NCBI GenBank assembly: GCA_031374735.1
Contig: JANMGQ010000060.1
Coordinates: 22,309 to 86,308 of the forward strand
DNA from: JABFRJ01 sp031374735
GTDB taxonomy: Bacteria; Pseudomonadota; Alphaproteobacteria; Rhizobiales; Hyphomicrobiaceae
DNA: 64,000 nucleotides
Direction of reading: 5' to 3'
Shown: in pieces, positions 43,711-52,518 of the stretch
Position numbering within the stretch: position 1 is the stretch's first letter
How the letters are laid out: each line of letters begins with the position of its first letter
Notes under the pieces: generated by a model
What the model was told of the DNA's origin: nothing
Seen by the model: the letters and a program-made list of their open reading frames with translations, nothing else
Databases searched by the model: none
Program-made: the position numbers and the translations under genes

Positions 43711-43725
43711 TTAGAACGGTTCAAA
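43711..43725 (+). promoter_or_regulatory. Candidate operator of the iscR-suf operon
   Basis: TTAGAACGGTTCAAA has the dyad TTnGAAC-G-GTTCnAA and starts 9 bp after the proposed -10 box, near the expected transcription start. It could bind IscR, RirA or another dimeric repressor. The identity is inference. Confidence 0.45.
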
Positions 43726-43888
43726 GCTTCCTGCGATCGAATGGCGCTTCCACGTCGCGTTCGTCTGGTCGTGAGGCCGTTCTCTACACATCTCGTGATG
43801 GGAAATGCAAGCGCAGGGGCGAAGCCCCGCTGCTGCAAGGCGTGTCGCGTGGAACTGCCGATTTGGAGTAGCGCGTCGGAGTGATCCT

Positions 43889-44377
43889 GTGGAGTTGAAT
43901 ACAAAGGGTCGTTATGCGGTGATGGCGATGGCGGATCTTGCCCATCAGGCCGTCGTGGACGTCCGCATCGCTGGGGCAGAGGGTTCCGTCCCCTTGTCGG
44001 CCATCGCGGATCGCCAGCGGCTGTCCCTCGCTTATCTTGAACAGCTGTTTGCCAAGCTGCGCCGCGCAGGGCTCGTCGATAGCTCGCGTGGTCGCGCCGG
44101 TGGCTATAGGCTTGCGCGGGCCGCGACCGAAATTACGGTTGCCGAAATCATGGATGCTGTCGACGAAGACGTCAAAATGACCCGCTGCAGCGGCGAACAC
44201 GCGTCGCCCTGCCTGCCCGGCGAACGTTGCATAACGCATGGCCTCTGGGATGCGCTCGGGGCACATATCAATTCGTTCTTGTCATCCGTCACGTTGCAGC
44301 AGGTGATCGAAGGTGGTCCGGCACGCGCGCCGACCGCCCCGGCGGTCTTGTTCAGCGGCGGAGTCTTGCCGCGATGA
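43889..44377 (+). CDS. iscR: Rrf2-family Fe-S regulator (IscR-like)
   Basis: A 162-residue winged-helix regulator that begins the suf operon and likely controls it by sensing Fe-S cluster status. The HTH is in RQRLSLAYLEQLFAKLRRAG (about 42-61), the wing in GGYRLARAATEIT. The ligand region has Cys in TRCSGEHASPC and LPGERC (spacing 7 and 5, slightly different from E. coli IscR). The start is GTG 43889 (VELNTKGRYAVMAM) with GGAG 7 nt upstream; it is the only start that gives the family N-terminus. The stop overlaps the iscS start. Confidence 0.88.
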   Translation: MELNTKGRYAVMAMADLAHQAVVDVRIAGAEGSVPLSAIADRQRLSLAYLEQLFAKLRRAGLVDSSRGRAGGYRLARAATEITVAEIMDAVDEDVKMTRCSGEHASPCLPGERCITHGLWDALGAHINSFLSSVTLQQVIEGGPARAPTAPAVLFSGGVLPR

Positions 44378-45504
44378 ACGCGCCGCGCACATATCTCGAC
44401 TGGAACGCGACGGCGCCGCTACGGCCGGAAGCGCGCGCGGCGATGATTGCCGCGCTCGATCTCACCGGCAATCCCTCATCCATTCATGCCGAAGGCCGCA
44501 AGGCACGCGCGCTCGTCAATGACGCTCGCGAAAAAGTGGCGGCGCTGGTCGGCGCGGCGTCAGCCGATGTCGTGTTTGCGTCGGGCGCGACGGAAGCGAA
44601 CGCGACTGTGATGGCCGGTGGTTGGGACACGATCTTTGTCTCTGACATAGAGCACGAGAGCGTTCTACACGCGGCCAAAGCCACGCGCGCCCGTATTGTC
44701 GAAATTCCCGTTGGGCACGATGGCATCGTTGAGACCGGCGCCATCGCAGACGAAGTGCTCACCGGTCGCCATTCCCTCGGCCGCGCACTGATCACATTAC
44801 AGCACGCCAACAACGAAACCGGCATCGTCCAATCCGTTGCCGAAGTGGCTGCGTTCGCCCGTGCACATGGCATCGCCATGCATACAGACGCCGTGCAGAC
44901 CTGTGGCCGTCTCACCGTTGATGTTGATGCGCTCGACGTGGATTATCTATCGCTGTCCGCTCACAAGCTCGGCGGTCCGAAGGGCGTTGGCGCGTTGGTC
45001 CTGCGCAATGGTGCGCCTTTGCCAAATCTGCTGCTGGGTGGCGGGCAGGAGCGCCGTCGGCGCGCCGGCACCGAGAACATCACGGGTATCGCGGGCTTCG
45101 GCGCGGCCACGGCCGCTGCAAAAGCAGAGATTGCGACAATCGATCGCCAGCGCCTCCTGCGTGACCGGCTGGAACACCATATCCTGGCCATGACACCTGA
45201 TGCTGTGATCATCGGCCGCGATGTCGAGCGCCTGCCCAACACCACCTGCGTCGCGTTGCCGGGCGGTTCAGCCGAAACGCTGGTTATCAAGTTGGATCTT
45301 GCGGGCATCGCCGTCAGCGCAGGCTCTGCCTGCTCGTCAGGCAAGGTCGGCACCAGTCATGTGCTGCGCGCAATGGGCACACCGCCCGATCTCGCCCGCG
45401 CAGCCATCCGTATCAGCATTGGGGCAACGACGACGGCCGACGACGTCGACCGCTTCCTCGCTGCCTGGACATCCATCACGCGCACCGCGGCGAAAGCCGC
45501 CTGA
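44374..45504 (+). CDS. iscS: Cysteine desulfurase, IscS/NifS class
   Basis: A 376-residue PLP enzyme that takes sulfur from cysteine as a persulfide. The PLP Lys is in SLSAHKLGGPKG (about 195-206), and the active Cys is in the mobile loop SAGSACSSGKVG (about 315-326). The start ATG 44374 overlaps the iscR stop by 4 nt (ATGA). The operon also holds a class II SufS at its end, so two desulfurases feed the same pathway. Confidence 0.93.
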   Translation: MNAPRTYLDWNATAPLRPEARAAMIAALDLTGNPSSIHAEGRKARALVNDAREKVAALVGAASADVVFASGATEANATVMAGGWDTIFVSDIEHESVLHAAKATRARIVEIPVGHDGIVETGAIADEVLTGRHSLGRALITLQHANNETGIVQSVAEVAAFARAHGIAMHTDAVQTCGRLTVDVDALDVDYLSLSAHKLGGPKGVGALVLRNGAPLPNLLLGGGQERRRRAGTENITGIAGFGAATAAAKAEIATIDRQRLLRDRLEHHILAMTPDAVIIGRDVERLPNTTCVALPGGSAETLVIKLDLAGIAVSAGSACSSGKVGTSHVLRAMGTPPDLARAAIRISIGATTTADDVDRFLAAWTSITRTAAKAA

Positions 45505-45539
45505 GAGCGCGAGACAACAAGAAAACGAGTACGAGAGAT

Positions 45540-47066
45540 ATGGCCGCAGTTCAGCAAACCATCGATCAGGTCAAGGCGCTCGACGTCGACCAGTACAAGT
45601 ATGGCTTCGAAACCGTCATCGAGAGCGAACTCGCGCCGATGGGTCTCGACGAGAAGATCGTCAAATACATCTCCGACAAGAAGAACGAGCCGGCCTGGAT
45701 GCTGGAATGGCGTCTCGACGCCTATCGCCGCTGGCTGACCATGGACGAGCCCACCTGGGCGAAGGTCGACTATCCCAAGATCGACTTCCAGAAGCTGCAC
45801 TACTACTCGCAGCCAAAGAGCATGAGCGGCCCGAAGTCGCTCGACGAGGTCGATCCGGAAATCCTCAAGACCTATGCCAAGCTCGGCATTCCCTTGCGTG
45901 AGCAGGAAATCCTTGCCGGCGTGAAGAAAGAGGTGCCGGCAGCCGCAAACGAGGACGATGAACGCGATGGCTTCGCCCAGATGAAGGGCCGCGTCGCTGT
46001 TGATGCCGTGTTCGACAGCGTCTCCGTCGCGACCACATTCAAGAAGGAACTGGCTAAAGCCGGCGTTATCTTCTGCCCCTTGTCAGAGGCGCTGCGCGAT
46101 CACCCGGAACTCGTGAAGACGTATCTTGGCACTGTGGTGCCGCAGTCGGACAACTTTTATGCATGCCTCAACTCGGCTGTGTTCTCGGAGGGATCATTCG
46201 TCTACGTCCCGCCGGGCGTGCGCTGCCCGATGGAGTTGTCGACCTATTTCCGCATCAACGAGAAAAACACCGGCCAGTTCGAGCGCACGCTGATCATCGC
46301 CGACAAGGGCAGCTACGTCAGCTACCTTGAGGGCTGCACCGCTCCGATGCGCGACGAGCACCAGTTGCACGCCGCCGTGGTCGAGTTGATCGCGCTCGAC
46401 GATGCCGAGATCAAATACTCGACCGTGCAGAACTGGTATCCCGGCGACAAGGACGGCAAGGGCGGTATCTATAACTTCGTGACGAAGCGCGGCGATTGCC
46501 GCGGCAAGAACAGCAAGATCAGCTGGACCCAGGTCGAGACGGGTTCCGCCATCACGTGGAAATATCCGAGCTGCATTCTACGCGGCGACGGCAGCCGTGG
46601 CGAGTTCTATTCGATCGCCATTTCCAACGGCCGCCAGCAGGTCGACAGCGGCACGAAGATGATCCACCTCGGCAAGAACACGTCGAGTCGCATCATCTCC
46701 AAGGGCATCGCCGCCGGCCGCTCGCAGAACACCTATCGCGGTCTCGTCTCGACACATGCCAAGGCGACCAACGCGCGCAACTTCACCAACTGCGATAGTC
46801 TGCTCATTGGCGACAAGTGCGGGGCGCACACCGTGCCCTACATCGAGGCTAAGAATTCGAGTTCGCACTTCGAACACGAAGCGACGACGTCGAAAATCTC
46901 GGACGACAAGCTGTTCTATTGCCAATCGCGCGGCCTTTCGAGCGAGGAGGCGGTCGCGCTGATCGTCAACGGCTTCGTGCGTGACGTGCTGCAGCAGCTG
47001 CCCATGGAGTTCATGGCCGAGACGCAAAAGCTGATCGGCATCTCGCTCGAGGGGAGTGTGGGGTGA
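45540..47066 (+). CDS. sufB: Fe-S cluster assembly scaffold SufB
   Basis: A 508-residue scaffold that forms SufBC2D. The beta-helix core includes VPPGVRCPMELSTYFRIN, YLEGCTAPMRDEHQLH and the functional Cys/Glu region of the C-terminus (NCDSLLIGDKCGAHTVPYIE). The last residues DVLQQLPMEFMAETQKLIGI are typical. Length and motifs are normal. It follows iscS by 35 bp; its stop overlaps the small DUF1640-like gene. Confidence 0.96.
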   Translation: MAAVQQTIDQVKALDVDQYKYGFETVIESELAPMGLDEKIVKYISDKKNEPAWMLEWRLDAYRRWLTMDEPTWAKVDYPKIDFQKLHYYSQPKSMSGPKSLDEVDPEILKTYAKLGIPLREQEILAGVKKEVPAAANEDDERDGFAQMKGRVAVDAVFDSVSVATTFKKELAKAGVIFCPLSEALRDHPELVKTYLGTVVPQSDNFYACLNSAVFSEGSFVYVPPGVRCPMELSTYFRINEKNTGQFERTLIIADKGSYVSYLEGCTAPMRDEHQLHAAVVELIALDDAEIKYSTVQNWYPGDKDGKGGIYNFVTKRGDCRGKNSKISWTQVETGSAITWKYPSCILRGDGSRGEFYSIAISNGRQQVDSGTKMIHLGKNTSSRIISKGIAAGRSQNTYRGLVSTHAKATNARNFTNCDSLLIGDKCGAHTVPYIEAKNSSSHFEHEATTSKISDDKLFYCQSRGLSSEEAVALIVNGFVRDVLQQLPMEFMAETQKLIGISLEGSVG

Positions 47067-47317
47067 TGGCCTTCAAAGCGATTGCATTCCAGGAAGCGCT
47101 CCAAGCTGGTGGTGTGCCTGAGCCTCAAGCCCGGGCACATGCGAAAGCTGTCGAAGACTATGTCGCAAGTGATCTCGTCACCAACGAGAGCATGAAGCAG
47201 GTACTCGATGCCCGATTGGCTGAGATGAAATTCGAACTTGTGAAGTGGATTGTTGGCGCAGTGGGGGCGGCAACCCTGACCCTTCTCGCGGCGATTATCC
47301 GCTTCGGCGTTCGGTGA
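47066..47317 (+). CDS. Small DUF1640-like coiled-coil membrane protein
   Basis: An 83-residue protein with a helical N-terminus (MAFKAIAFQEALQAGGVPEP), a coiled-coil middle and one C-terminal membrane helix (about 62-79) ending FGVR. The layout recalls DUF1640/CCDC90-type proteins. ATG 47066 overlaps the sufB stop (TGATG); GTG 47063 is the other option. GAGGGGAG lies just upstream. It is an unusual passenger inside a suf operon; no function is known. Confidence 0.7.
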   Translation: MAFKAIAFQEALQAGGVPEPQARAHAKAVEDYVASDLVTNESMKQVLDARLAEMKFELVKWIVGAVGAATLTLLAAIIRFGVR

Positions 47318-47403
47318 GACGAAAGACCGGGACAACCCGGCACGTGCAGTGACGACGCGACGGGCGAAGGCTCGAAGCGAAACGACCCCCAAGGAGGACG
47401 GCA

Positions 47404-47682
47404 ATGCGTGACGCAGCATTTGAGACCGGTAAAGTGATGACAGCGCGGCTTCTGCGCCCGCTCAGCGAACATGAGGCCCGTGAGCGCAACGCGCTCTCGG
47501 CAACCAAGCCGGGCTTGAAGCTGCAGACCGGCGACGTCGTCACCGTGGTCGAGACGTTCGACAGCGGCTCGTCGTTCCTGGTCGAGTTCAACAAGGGCGG
47601 CAAGCCCAAGAAAGACAGCTGCGATTGGATGGGCGTCGTCTCGTTCAACGAAATCGAAGTGGTGGAAGTGGCGAAGAAGTGA
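47404..47682 (+). CDS. Small protein of unknown function in suf operon
   Basis: A 92-residue soluble protein that I do not recognise. It starts with a helical segment (MRDAAFETGKVMTARLLRPL) and continues as a small beta barrel-like half (LQTGDVVTVVETFDSG, FLVEFN, WMGVVSFNEIEVVEV), like small SH3-type or DUF4926-like folds. An almost perfect Shine-Dalgarno AAGGAGG sits 6 nt before ATG 47404, so it is probably made in quantity. It lies between sufB and sufC. Confidence 0.7.
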   Translation: MRDAAFETGKVMTARLLRPLSEHEARERNALSATKPGLKLQTGDVVTVVETFDSGSSFLVEFNKGGKPKKDSCDWMGVVSFNEIEVVEVAKK

Positions 47683-47686
47683 GTTC

Positions 47687-47778
47687 GGTGTCTGACCTTG
47701 GTCAGACACCACTGCGAGGTGCCGTTTTTTTGCGGCTCGCATCGCCGGCAATAGGGTGTCTGACCGAGGTCAGACACC
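47687..47778. repeat. Pair of GGTGTCTGAC palindromes before sufC
   Basis: Two near-identical 24-bp palindromes, GGTGTCTGAC-N4-GTCAGACACC, lie at 47687-47710 and 47755-47778 in direct order, 68 bp apart. Between them is a T7 run (TTTTTTT near 47725-47731). They follow the small gene by 4 bp and end 23 bp before the sufC ATG. They may act as RNA hairpins tuning sufCDS expression, or be mobile repeats. Confidence 0.8.
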
Positions 47779-47801
47779 AAACGTCTGAACGGAACTATGA
47801 A

Positions 47802-48557
47802 ATGCTTGAAATCAAAAACCTGCACGTGAAAATCGCCGACGAGGACAAGGAGATCCTAAAAGGGATTTCACTCACCGTTCCTAAAGGCGAAGTGCACGCC
47901 ATCATGGGCCCGAACGGATCGGGCAAGTCGACGCTGGCCTACGTGCTCGCCGGCCGCGCCGACTACGAGGTCACGTCGGGTGACATCCTGTGGAATGGCG
48001 AAAGCATCATCGAGATGCAGCCAGACGAGCGAGCCGCCAAGGGCGTGTTCCTCGCCTTCCAGTATCCGATGGAAATCCCAGGTGTGGCCACCATGACGTT
48101 CCTGCGCGCCAGCGTGAACGCCACGCGCAAGAAGCGCGGCACCAAGGAGTTGACCACGCCCGAGTTCATGAAATTCGCTAAGGCGAAAGCTGCCGAACTC
48201 GGCGTCACCGACGACATGCTGAAGCGCCCCCTCAATACGGGTTTCTCGGGTGGTGAAAAGAAGCGCATGGAAATCCTGCAGATGTCGCTGCTGGAGCCGA
48301 CGCTGTGTGTGTTGGATGAGACGGACTCCGGCCTCGACATCGACGCCATCAAGATCGTCTCGGAAGGCGCGACACGCATGCGCTCAAAGGACCGCGCGAT
48401 GCTGGTCATCACGCATTATCAGCGGCTGCTGAATTTCATCGTGCCAGACAAGGTGCACGTGCTCGCACACGGCCGTATCCAGAAGACCGGCGGCAAGGAA
48501 TTGGCGCTGGAGCTGGAGAAGACCGGGTACGCTGAGTTTAAAGGGAAAGCAGCGTGA
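47802..48557 (+). CDS. sufC: Fe-S cluster assembly ATPase SufC
   Basis: A 251-residue ABC-type ATPase of the SufBCD complex. Walker A is GPNGSGKS (about 36-43), the Q-loop AFQYP, signature FSGGEKKRMEI, and Walker B CVLDETDSGLDID, with the SufC-specific salt-bridge region. ATP binding changes SufB-SufD geometry during cluster formation. ATG 47802 gives the canonical MLEIKNLHV. No strong Shine-Dalgarno is seen; the palindrome pair lies directly upstream. Confidence 0.96.
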   Translation: MLEIKNLHVKIADEDKEILKGISLTVPKGEVHAIMGPNGSGKSTLAYVLAGRADYEVTSGDILWNGESIIEMQPDERAAKGVFLAFQYPMEIPGVATMTFLRASVNATRKKRGTKELTTPEFMKFAKAKAAELGVTDDMLKRPLNTGFSGGEKKRMEILQMSLLEPTLCVLDETDSGLDIDAIKIVSEGATRMRSKDRAMLVITHYQRLLNFIVPDKVHVLAHGRIQKTGGKELALELEKTGYAEFKGKAA

Positions 48558-48569
48558 GTTCGTGAAAAC

Positions 48570-48625
48570 GTGAAATCGTGAGGCCGCAATCGACGTCACG
48601 ACTTCACGGCTTCACAATTTCACGT
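48570..48625. repeat. Imperfect inverted repeat between sufC and sufD
   Basis: Arms CGTGAAATCGTGAGGCCG (48570-48587) and CGGCTTCACAATTTCACG (48608-48625) pair at 16 of 18 positions across a 20-nt loop. The region is built of repeated CGTGAA/TTCACG units. It fills most of the 78-bp gap and could form an mRNA hairpin that sets the sufC:sufD ratio. Confidence 0.6.
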
Positions 48626-48635
48626 CCATCGTCAC

Positions 48636-49949
48636 ATGAACCTGTCACTCAAAAAAACCGACACCGAACTCGCCCTCGCTGAGGAGTTTGATCGCCTCGG
48701 TACGAAACTGCCGGGTGGCCGCGCGGTGAGCGCGCTGCGTCGGCAGGCCATGGCCATTTTCCGCGAGCGCGGCTTTCCGCACCGCCGCGTCGAAGAATGG
48801 AAGTACACCGACCTGCGCGCGCTGTTGAAGGAGCCTCTGGAAACGCGCGTCATCGATGACACGAACGTTTCGGCGAAGGAACTCAACGCGGCGCTCGGGC
48901 CCCTGGCTGCCATCGAGGCGTACCGCATCGTGCTGGTCAACGGCCACTATCGCAAGGAGCTGTCGAAACACGACGGCATCGCCGATGCCGACGTGCGCCC
49001 GCTGTCCAATGCGTTGAAGGTCATGCCCGACGATGCCGCGACGCGCATGCTGCGTGGTGCCGGCCCCGACACCGAGAGCGTGGTCGCGCTCAACACCGCC
49101 TTCGCCAGCGATGGCGCGGTCATCAGCGTTGCCGGTCGCCTCTCCAGGCCGATCTTCATCATCCACGCTGAAGCTGGATCGAAACCCGGCCACACCGTCA
49201 CGCGCTCGACCATCGGTGTGCTGCCGGAGGCCGAGGCGACCATCGTCGAAGTCTTCGTCCGGCTCGCTGGCGCCAACGCCGGCTGCGTCAACACCGCGAC
49301 AGAAATCGGCCTTGGCAACGGCGCCAAGGTTTCCCACTTGAAAGTGACGGTCGGGGCTGGGACGCACATCTCATCCTGCGCCCCGACCCTTGAGGGCGAA
49401 GCCGAGTATCGCCTGTTTCACTACACGGCCGCATCGTCCCTGGTGCGCAACCAAGTGTTTCCGCTGTTCGCCGGTGAAGGCGCCAAGCTCGACATCTCCG
49501 GCGTCATGCTCGCCCGCGCGCGCGAGCATTGCGACACCACGCTGGTCATCGACCACGCCGTGCCGGGCTGCGAAAGCCGCGAGCTGTTCAAGACCGTGCT
49601 CGACGACACCGCCCGTTCGGTGTTCCAGGGCAAAGTCATCGTGCGCCCCGACGCGCAGAAGACCGACGGCAAGCAGATGGCCAATGCCCTGATGCTCTCC
49701 GAGCGCGCCGAGTTCGACAGCAAGCCGGAGCTTGAGATCTATGCCGATGACGTCGTTTGCGGTCACGGCGCCACTGTCGCTGACATCGACAAGAACCTGA
49801 TGTTCTATCTGCTGTCCCGCGGCATCCCCCGCGATGAGGCGCGCACCATGTTGATTGAAAGCTTCATCGGCGAAGCCTTGGACAAGGTGCAGGACGAAGC
49901 GCTTCGCGCAGCACTCGGCGAAATGGCGCAGGGCTGGTTGAGAGGTTGA
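48636..49949 (+). CDS. sufD: Fe-S cluster assembly protein SufD
   Basis: A 437-residue partner of SufB in the SufBC2D scaffold. N-terminal helical part, then WKYTDLRALLK (about 52-62), a beta-helix core and the C-terminal VCGHGATVADIDKNLMFYLL and SRGIPRDEARTMLIESF. The conserved His of the SufB-SufD interface is in CGHGAT. It is normal in length. VOC follows after 1 bp. Confidence 0.95.
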   Translation: MNLSLKKTDTELALAEEFDRLGTKLPGGRAVSALRRQAMAIFRERGFPHRRVEEWKYTDLRALLKEPLETRVIDDTNVSAKELNAALGPLAAIEAYRIVLVNGHYRKELSKHDGIADADVRPLSNALKVMPDDAATRMLRGAGPDTESVVALNTAFASDGAVISVAGRLSRPIFIIHAEAGSKPGHTVTRSTIGVLPEAEATIVEVFVRLAGANAGCVNTATEIGLGNGAKVSHLKVTVGAGTHISSCAPTLEGEAEYRLFHYTAASSLVRNQVFPLFAGEGAKLDISGVMLARAREHCDTTLVIDHAVPGCESRELFKTVLDDTARSVFQGKVIVRPDAQKTDGKQMANALMLSERAEFDSKPELEIYADDVVCGHGATVADIDKNLMFYLLSRGIPRDEARTMLIESFIGEALDKVQDEALRAALGEMAQGWLRG

Positions 49950-49950
49950 G

Positions 49951-50334
49951 ATGTCGATCTCATTTGACCACTGCGTGATCCACGTTTCGAATTGGGAAGC
50001 CGCGCGCGACTTCTACACGCGTGTGCTCAACGCGACGGCGATCCCATTCGGCAAGGGTTACGTGTTTCGGTTCGGCAATGCGCAGCTCAACTGCCATGGC
50101 CCCGACCAGATCGGCACACCGCGGGCGCGCGTCATGGTCATGCCCGGCAACAGCGATCTGTGCTTTCGCTGGGACGGTCCGATCGATGGCGCCATCGCGC
50201 ACCTGAAGACTGTGGACGTACCGATCGAACTTGGTCCGGTGACACGACACGGTGCCGCAGGTGAGGGCACAAGCGTCTACTTCCGCGATCCCGACGGATC
50301 GCTTCTCGAATTCATCTCGTATGTGAAGACATGA
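49951..50334 (+). CDS. VOC (glyoxalase/bleomycin-resistance) family protein
   Basis: A 127-residue protein with two beta-alpha-beta-beta-beta repeats: FDHCVIHVSNWEAARDFYTR at the start and SVYFRDPDGSLLEFISYV at the end. The likely metal ligands are His near residue 7, His near 50 and Glu near 121. VOC enzymes are lyases, dioxygenases or thiol-dependent resistance proteins; the reaction is unknown. It sits between sufD (1 bp) and sufS (4-nt overlap), so it is translated with them, an unusual place for this family. Confidence 0.85.
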   Translation: MSISFDHCVIHVSNWEAARDFYTRVLNATAIPFGKGYVFRFGNAQLNCHGPDQIGTPRARVMVMPGNSDLCFRWDGPIDGAIAHLKTVDVPIELGPVTRHGAAGEGTSVYFRDPDGSLLEFISYVKT

Positions 50335-51575
50335 CCACCACGACCCGCTCAACCAGCACCTACGACGTCGCCGCCATCCGCGCCGACTTCCCGATTCTGT
50401 TCCGCGAGGTGTACGGCAAACCGCTCGTCTACCTCGACAACGGCGCGAGCGCACAAAAACCGCGCTCGGTGCTTGAGGCGATCGACTACGGCTACCGCAT
50501 GGAATACGCCAACGTGCACCGCGGGCTGCACTATCTCTCGAACACGGCGACGGCGAAGTTCGAGGAGGCACGCGAGACCGTGCGGCGCTTTCTCAATGCT
50601 GGCTCGACGGATGAGATCATCTTCACGCGCGGCACGACGGAGGCCATCAACCTCGTCGCGACGTCGTACGGCGGCCTGATGTTCAAGCCTGGCGACGAGA
50701 TCGTGCTCTCGATCATGGAGCACCATTCCAACATCGTGCCGTGGCACTTCCATCGCGAGCGAAATGGCGCCGTACTCAAGTGGGCGCCGATCAGCGACGA
50801 CGGCGAATTCCTGCTCGACGAGTTCGAGCGCCTGTTGACACCGAAGACCAAACTCGTCGCGCTGACGCATATGTCGAACGTGCTCGGCACTGTCGTGCCG
50901 ATCAAAGAGGTCTGCCGCATCGCTCACGCCAAGGGCATTCCGGTGCTGGTCGATGGCTCGCAGGCCGCCGTGCATATGACTGTCGACGTGCGCGATCTCG
51001 ACGCTGATTTCTATGTCTTCACCGGCCACAAGACCTACGGCCCGTCAGGCACCGGCGTTTTGTACGCGAAGAAGAAGCACCTCGACATGATGCCGCCCTA
51101 TCACGGCGGCGGCGAGATGATCGAAAGCGTGCACGTTGATGGCGTGACGTACGCCAAGACCCCGCACAAGTTCGAAGCCGGCACGCCCAACATCGTCGGC
51201 ACGATCGGCTTGGCCGCCGCGCTGAACTACATGATGCAAGTCGGCCGGGACAAGATCGCGGCCTATGAAGCGGACCTCGGCGCTTACGCGCATGAGCGGC
51301 TGTCGGCGCTGAACTACGTCAAGATCCACGGCCGTGCGCCGGGCAAAGGTGCGATCGTGACCTTCTCGATGGACGGCCTGCATCCGCACGACATATCCAC
51401 GATCATTGACCGTTCTGGGATCGCAGTCCGCGCCGGCCACCATTGCGCACAGCCACTGATGGAACGCCTCGGCGTGACAGCCACCTGCCGCGCCTCGTTC
51501 GCGATGTACAACACGCGGGCCGAGGTCGATGCGCTGGTTGAGGCGCTGGCCAAGGCGCATAGCTTTTTTGCGTGA
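50331..51575 (+). CDS. sufS: Cysteine desulfurase SufS
   Basis: A 414-residue class II desulfurase that supplies persulfide sulfur to SufBCD. The PLP Lys is in FTGHKTYGPSG (about 232-242), and the active Cys in the short loop VRAGHHCAQPLME (about 365). EAGTPNIVG is conserved. The start overlaps the VOC stop by 4 nt. No sufE or sufU and no sufT follows, so the acceptor must be encoded elsewhere. It ends the operon, convergent with the prenyl synthase. Confidence 0.95.
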   Translation: MTTTTRSTSTYDVAAIRADFPILFREVYGKPLVYLDNGASAQKPRSVLEAIDYGYRMEYANVHRGLHYLSNTATAKFEEARETVRRFLNAGSTDEIIFTRGTTEAINLVATSYGGLMFKPGDEIVLSIMEHHSNIVPWHFHRERNGAVLKWAPISDDGEFLLDEFERLLTPKTKLVALTHMSNVLGTVVPIKEVCRIAHAKGIPVLVDGSQAAVHMTVDVRDLDADFYVFTGHKTYGPSGTGVLYAKKKHLDMMPPYHGGGEMIESVHVDGVTYAKTPHKFEAGTPNIVGTIGLAAALNYMMQVGRDKIAAYEADLGAYAHERLSALNYVKIHGRAPGKGAIVTFSMDGLHPHDISTIIDRSGIAVRAGHHCAQPLMERLGVTATCRASFAMYNTRAEVDALVEALAKAHSFFA

Positions 51576-51585
51576 TTTTAGGTGA

Positions 51586-52518
51586 TCACCCGCCGGAAAT
51601 GCGCGGCGCGCGGGCGGCCAGTTGGTCGATGAGACCGTGCACAAACCCGGCGGTGGGGCCGATGTCGCCGCCGGCGGCTTCGAGATGGGCGAGGGCTTCG
51701 GTGACGCGCTGGTCGGCGTGAGCTTTGCCACGACCAACGCCAAGCAATGTCACGACCGTTACTTTCGACGTGTCCTGCCCGACATCCTTGCCGGCGATCT
51801 CGATCGTTGAATGCGCGTCGAGAACATCGTCGTAGGTCTGAAAGGCGACGCCCAATTTGTCGCCGAACGCGCGCATGTGACGGGCCGTGTCCTCGCTGAC
51901 GCCAGCGATGCGCGCGCCACCTTCGGCCGCTAGTCCGAACAGAACGCCGGTCTTGCGTAAGTGCATGAGTTCGACATCAGCGACCGTCTGCAGGTCGGCG
52001 GCGTCGCGCAGGTCCTGCTCCTGCCCCCCTGTGAGGCCATCGGGGCCGATTGCGGTTGCGAGGCGGCTCGCGAGATCCACCCGCACGGAGGCTGGGCATG
52101 CGGCATCGGCGGCGACGCACTGGAAGGCTTGGTTCATCAGCGCGATGGCCGCGAGCGTGGCGGTATCTTCGCCGTAAATGCGGTGACAGGCTGGCCGCCC
52201 CCGGCGCAGCTCTGCATCATCCATGCACGGCAGATCATCGAGAATGAGGGACGCCGCATGGACCATTTCGATGGCGCCCGCAAACGTCTCGGCCAACGCG
52301 GGATCGCAGCCGAACTGGCGCGCCGTCAGACAGGCGAGCACGCCTCGCGCACGCTTTGCCGGGGACAACAAGCTGTAGCGCATGGCCTCGACCAAACGGG
52401 GTGGGCCTTTTGACGTGCCGGGCAGCAGCGTATCAAGGCGATGATCCACAGCGGCCTTGAGCAATACCATGAGACTCTGCGCCCGCAGAGGTCCCTGGTC
52501 ACTCGGTTGCGCCGGCAT
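51586..52518 (-). CDS. Polyprenyl (farnesyl/geranylgeranyl) diphosphate synthase
   Basis: A 310-residue all-helical trans-prenyltransferase. The first Asp-rich motif is LDDLPCMDDAELRRG and the second YDDVLDAHS. The residues upstream of the first motif (ETFAGAIEMVHAASLI) are of the IspA/CrtE type, which make C15 or C20 chains. ATG 52518 is preferred; ATG 52470 (MVLLKAAVDHRLD) is possible. It is divergent from the IPP isomerase gene, so both could share a promoter region for isoprenoid, carotenoid or hopanoid supply. Confidence 0.88.
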   Translation of the reverse strand: MPAQPSDQGPLRAQSLMVLLKAAVDHRLDTLLPGTSKGPPRLVEAMRYSLLSPAKRARGVLACLTARQFGCDPALAETFAGAIEMVHAASLILDDLPCMDDAELRRGRPACHRIYGEDTATLAAIALMNQAFQCVAADAACPASVRVDLASRLATAIGPDGLTGGQEQDLRDAADLQTVADVELMHLRKTGVLFGLAAEGGARIAGVSEDTARHMRAFGDKLGVAFQTYDDVLDAHSTIEIAGKDVGQDTSKVTVVTLLGVGRGKAHADQRVTEALAHLEAAGGDIGPTAGFVHGLIDQLAARAPRISGG

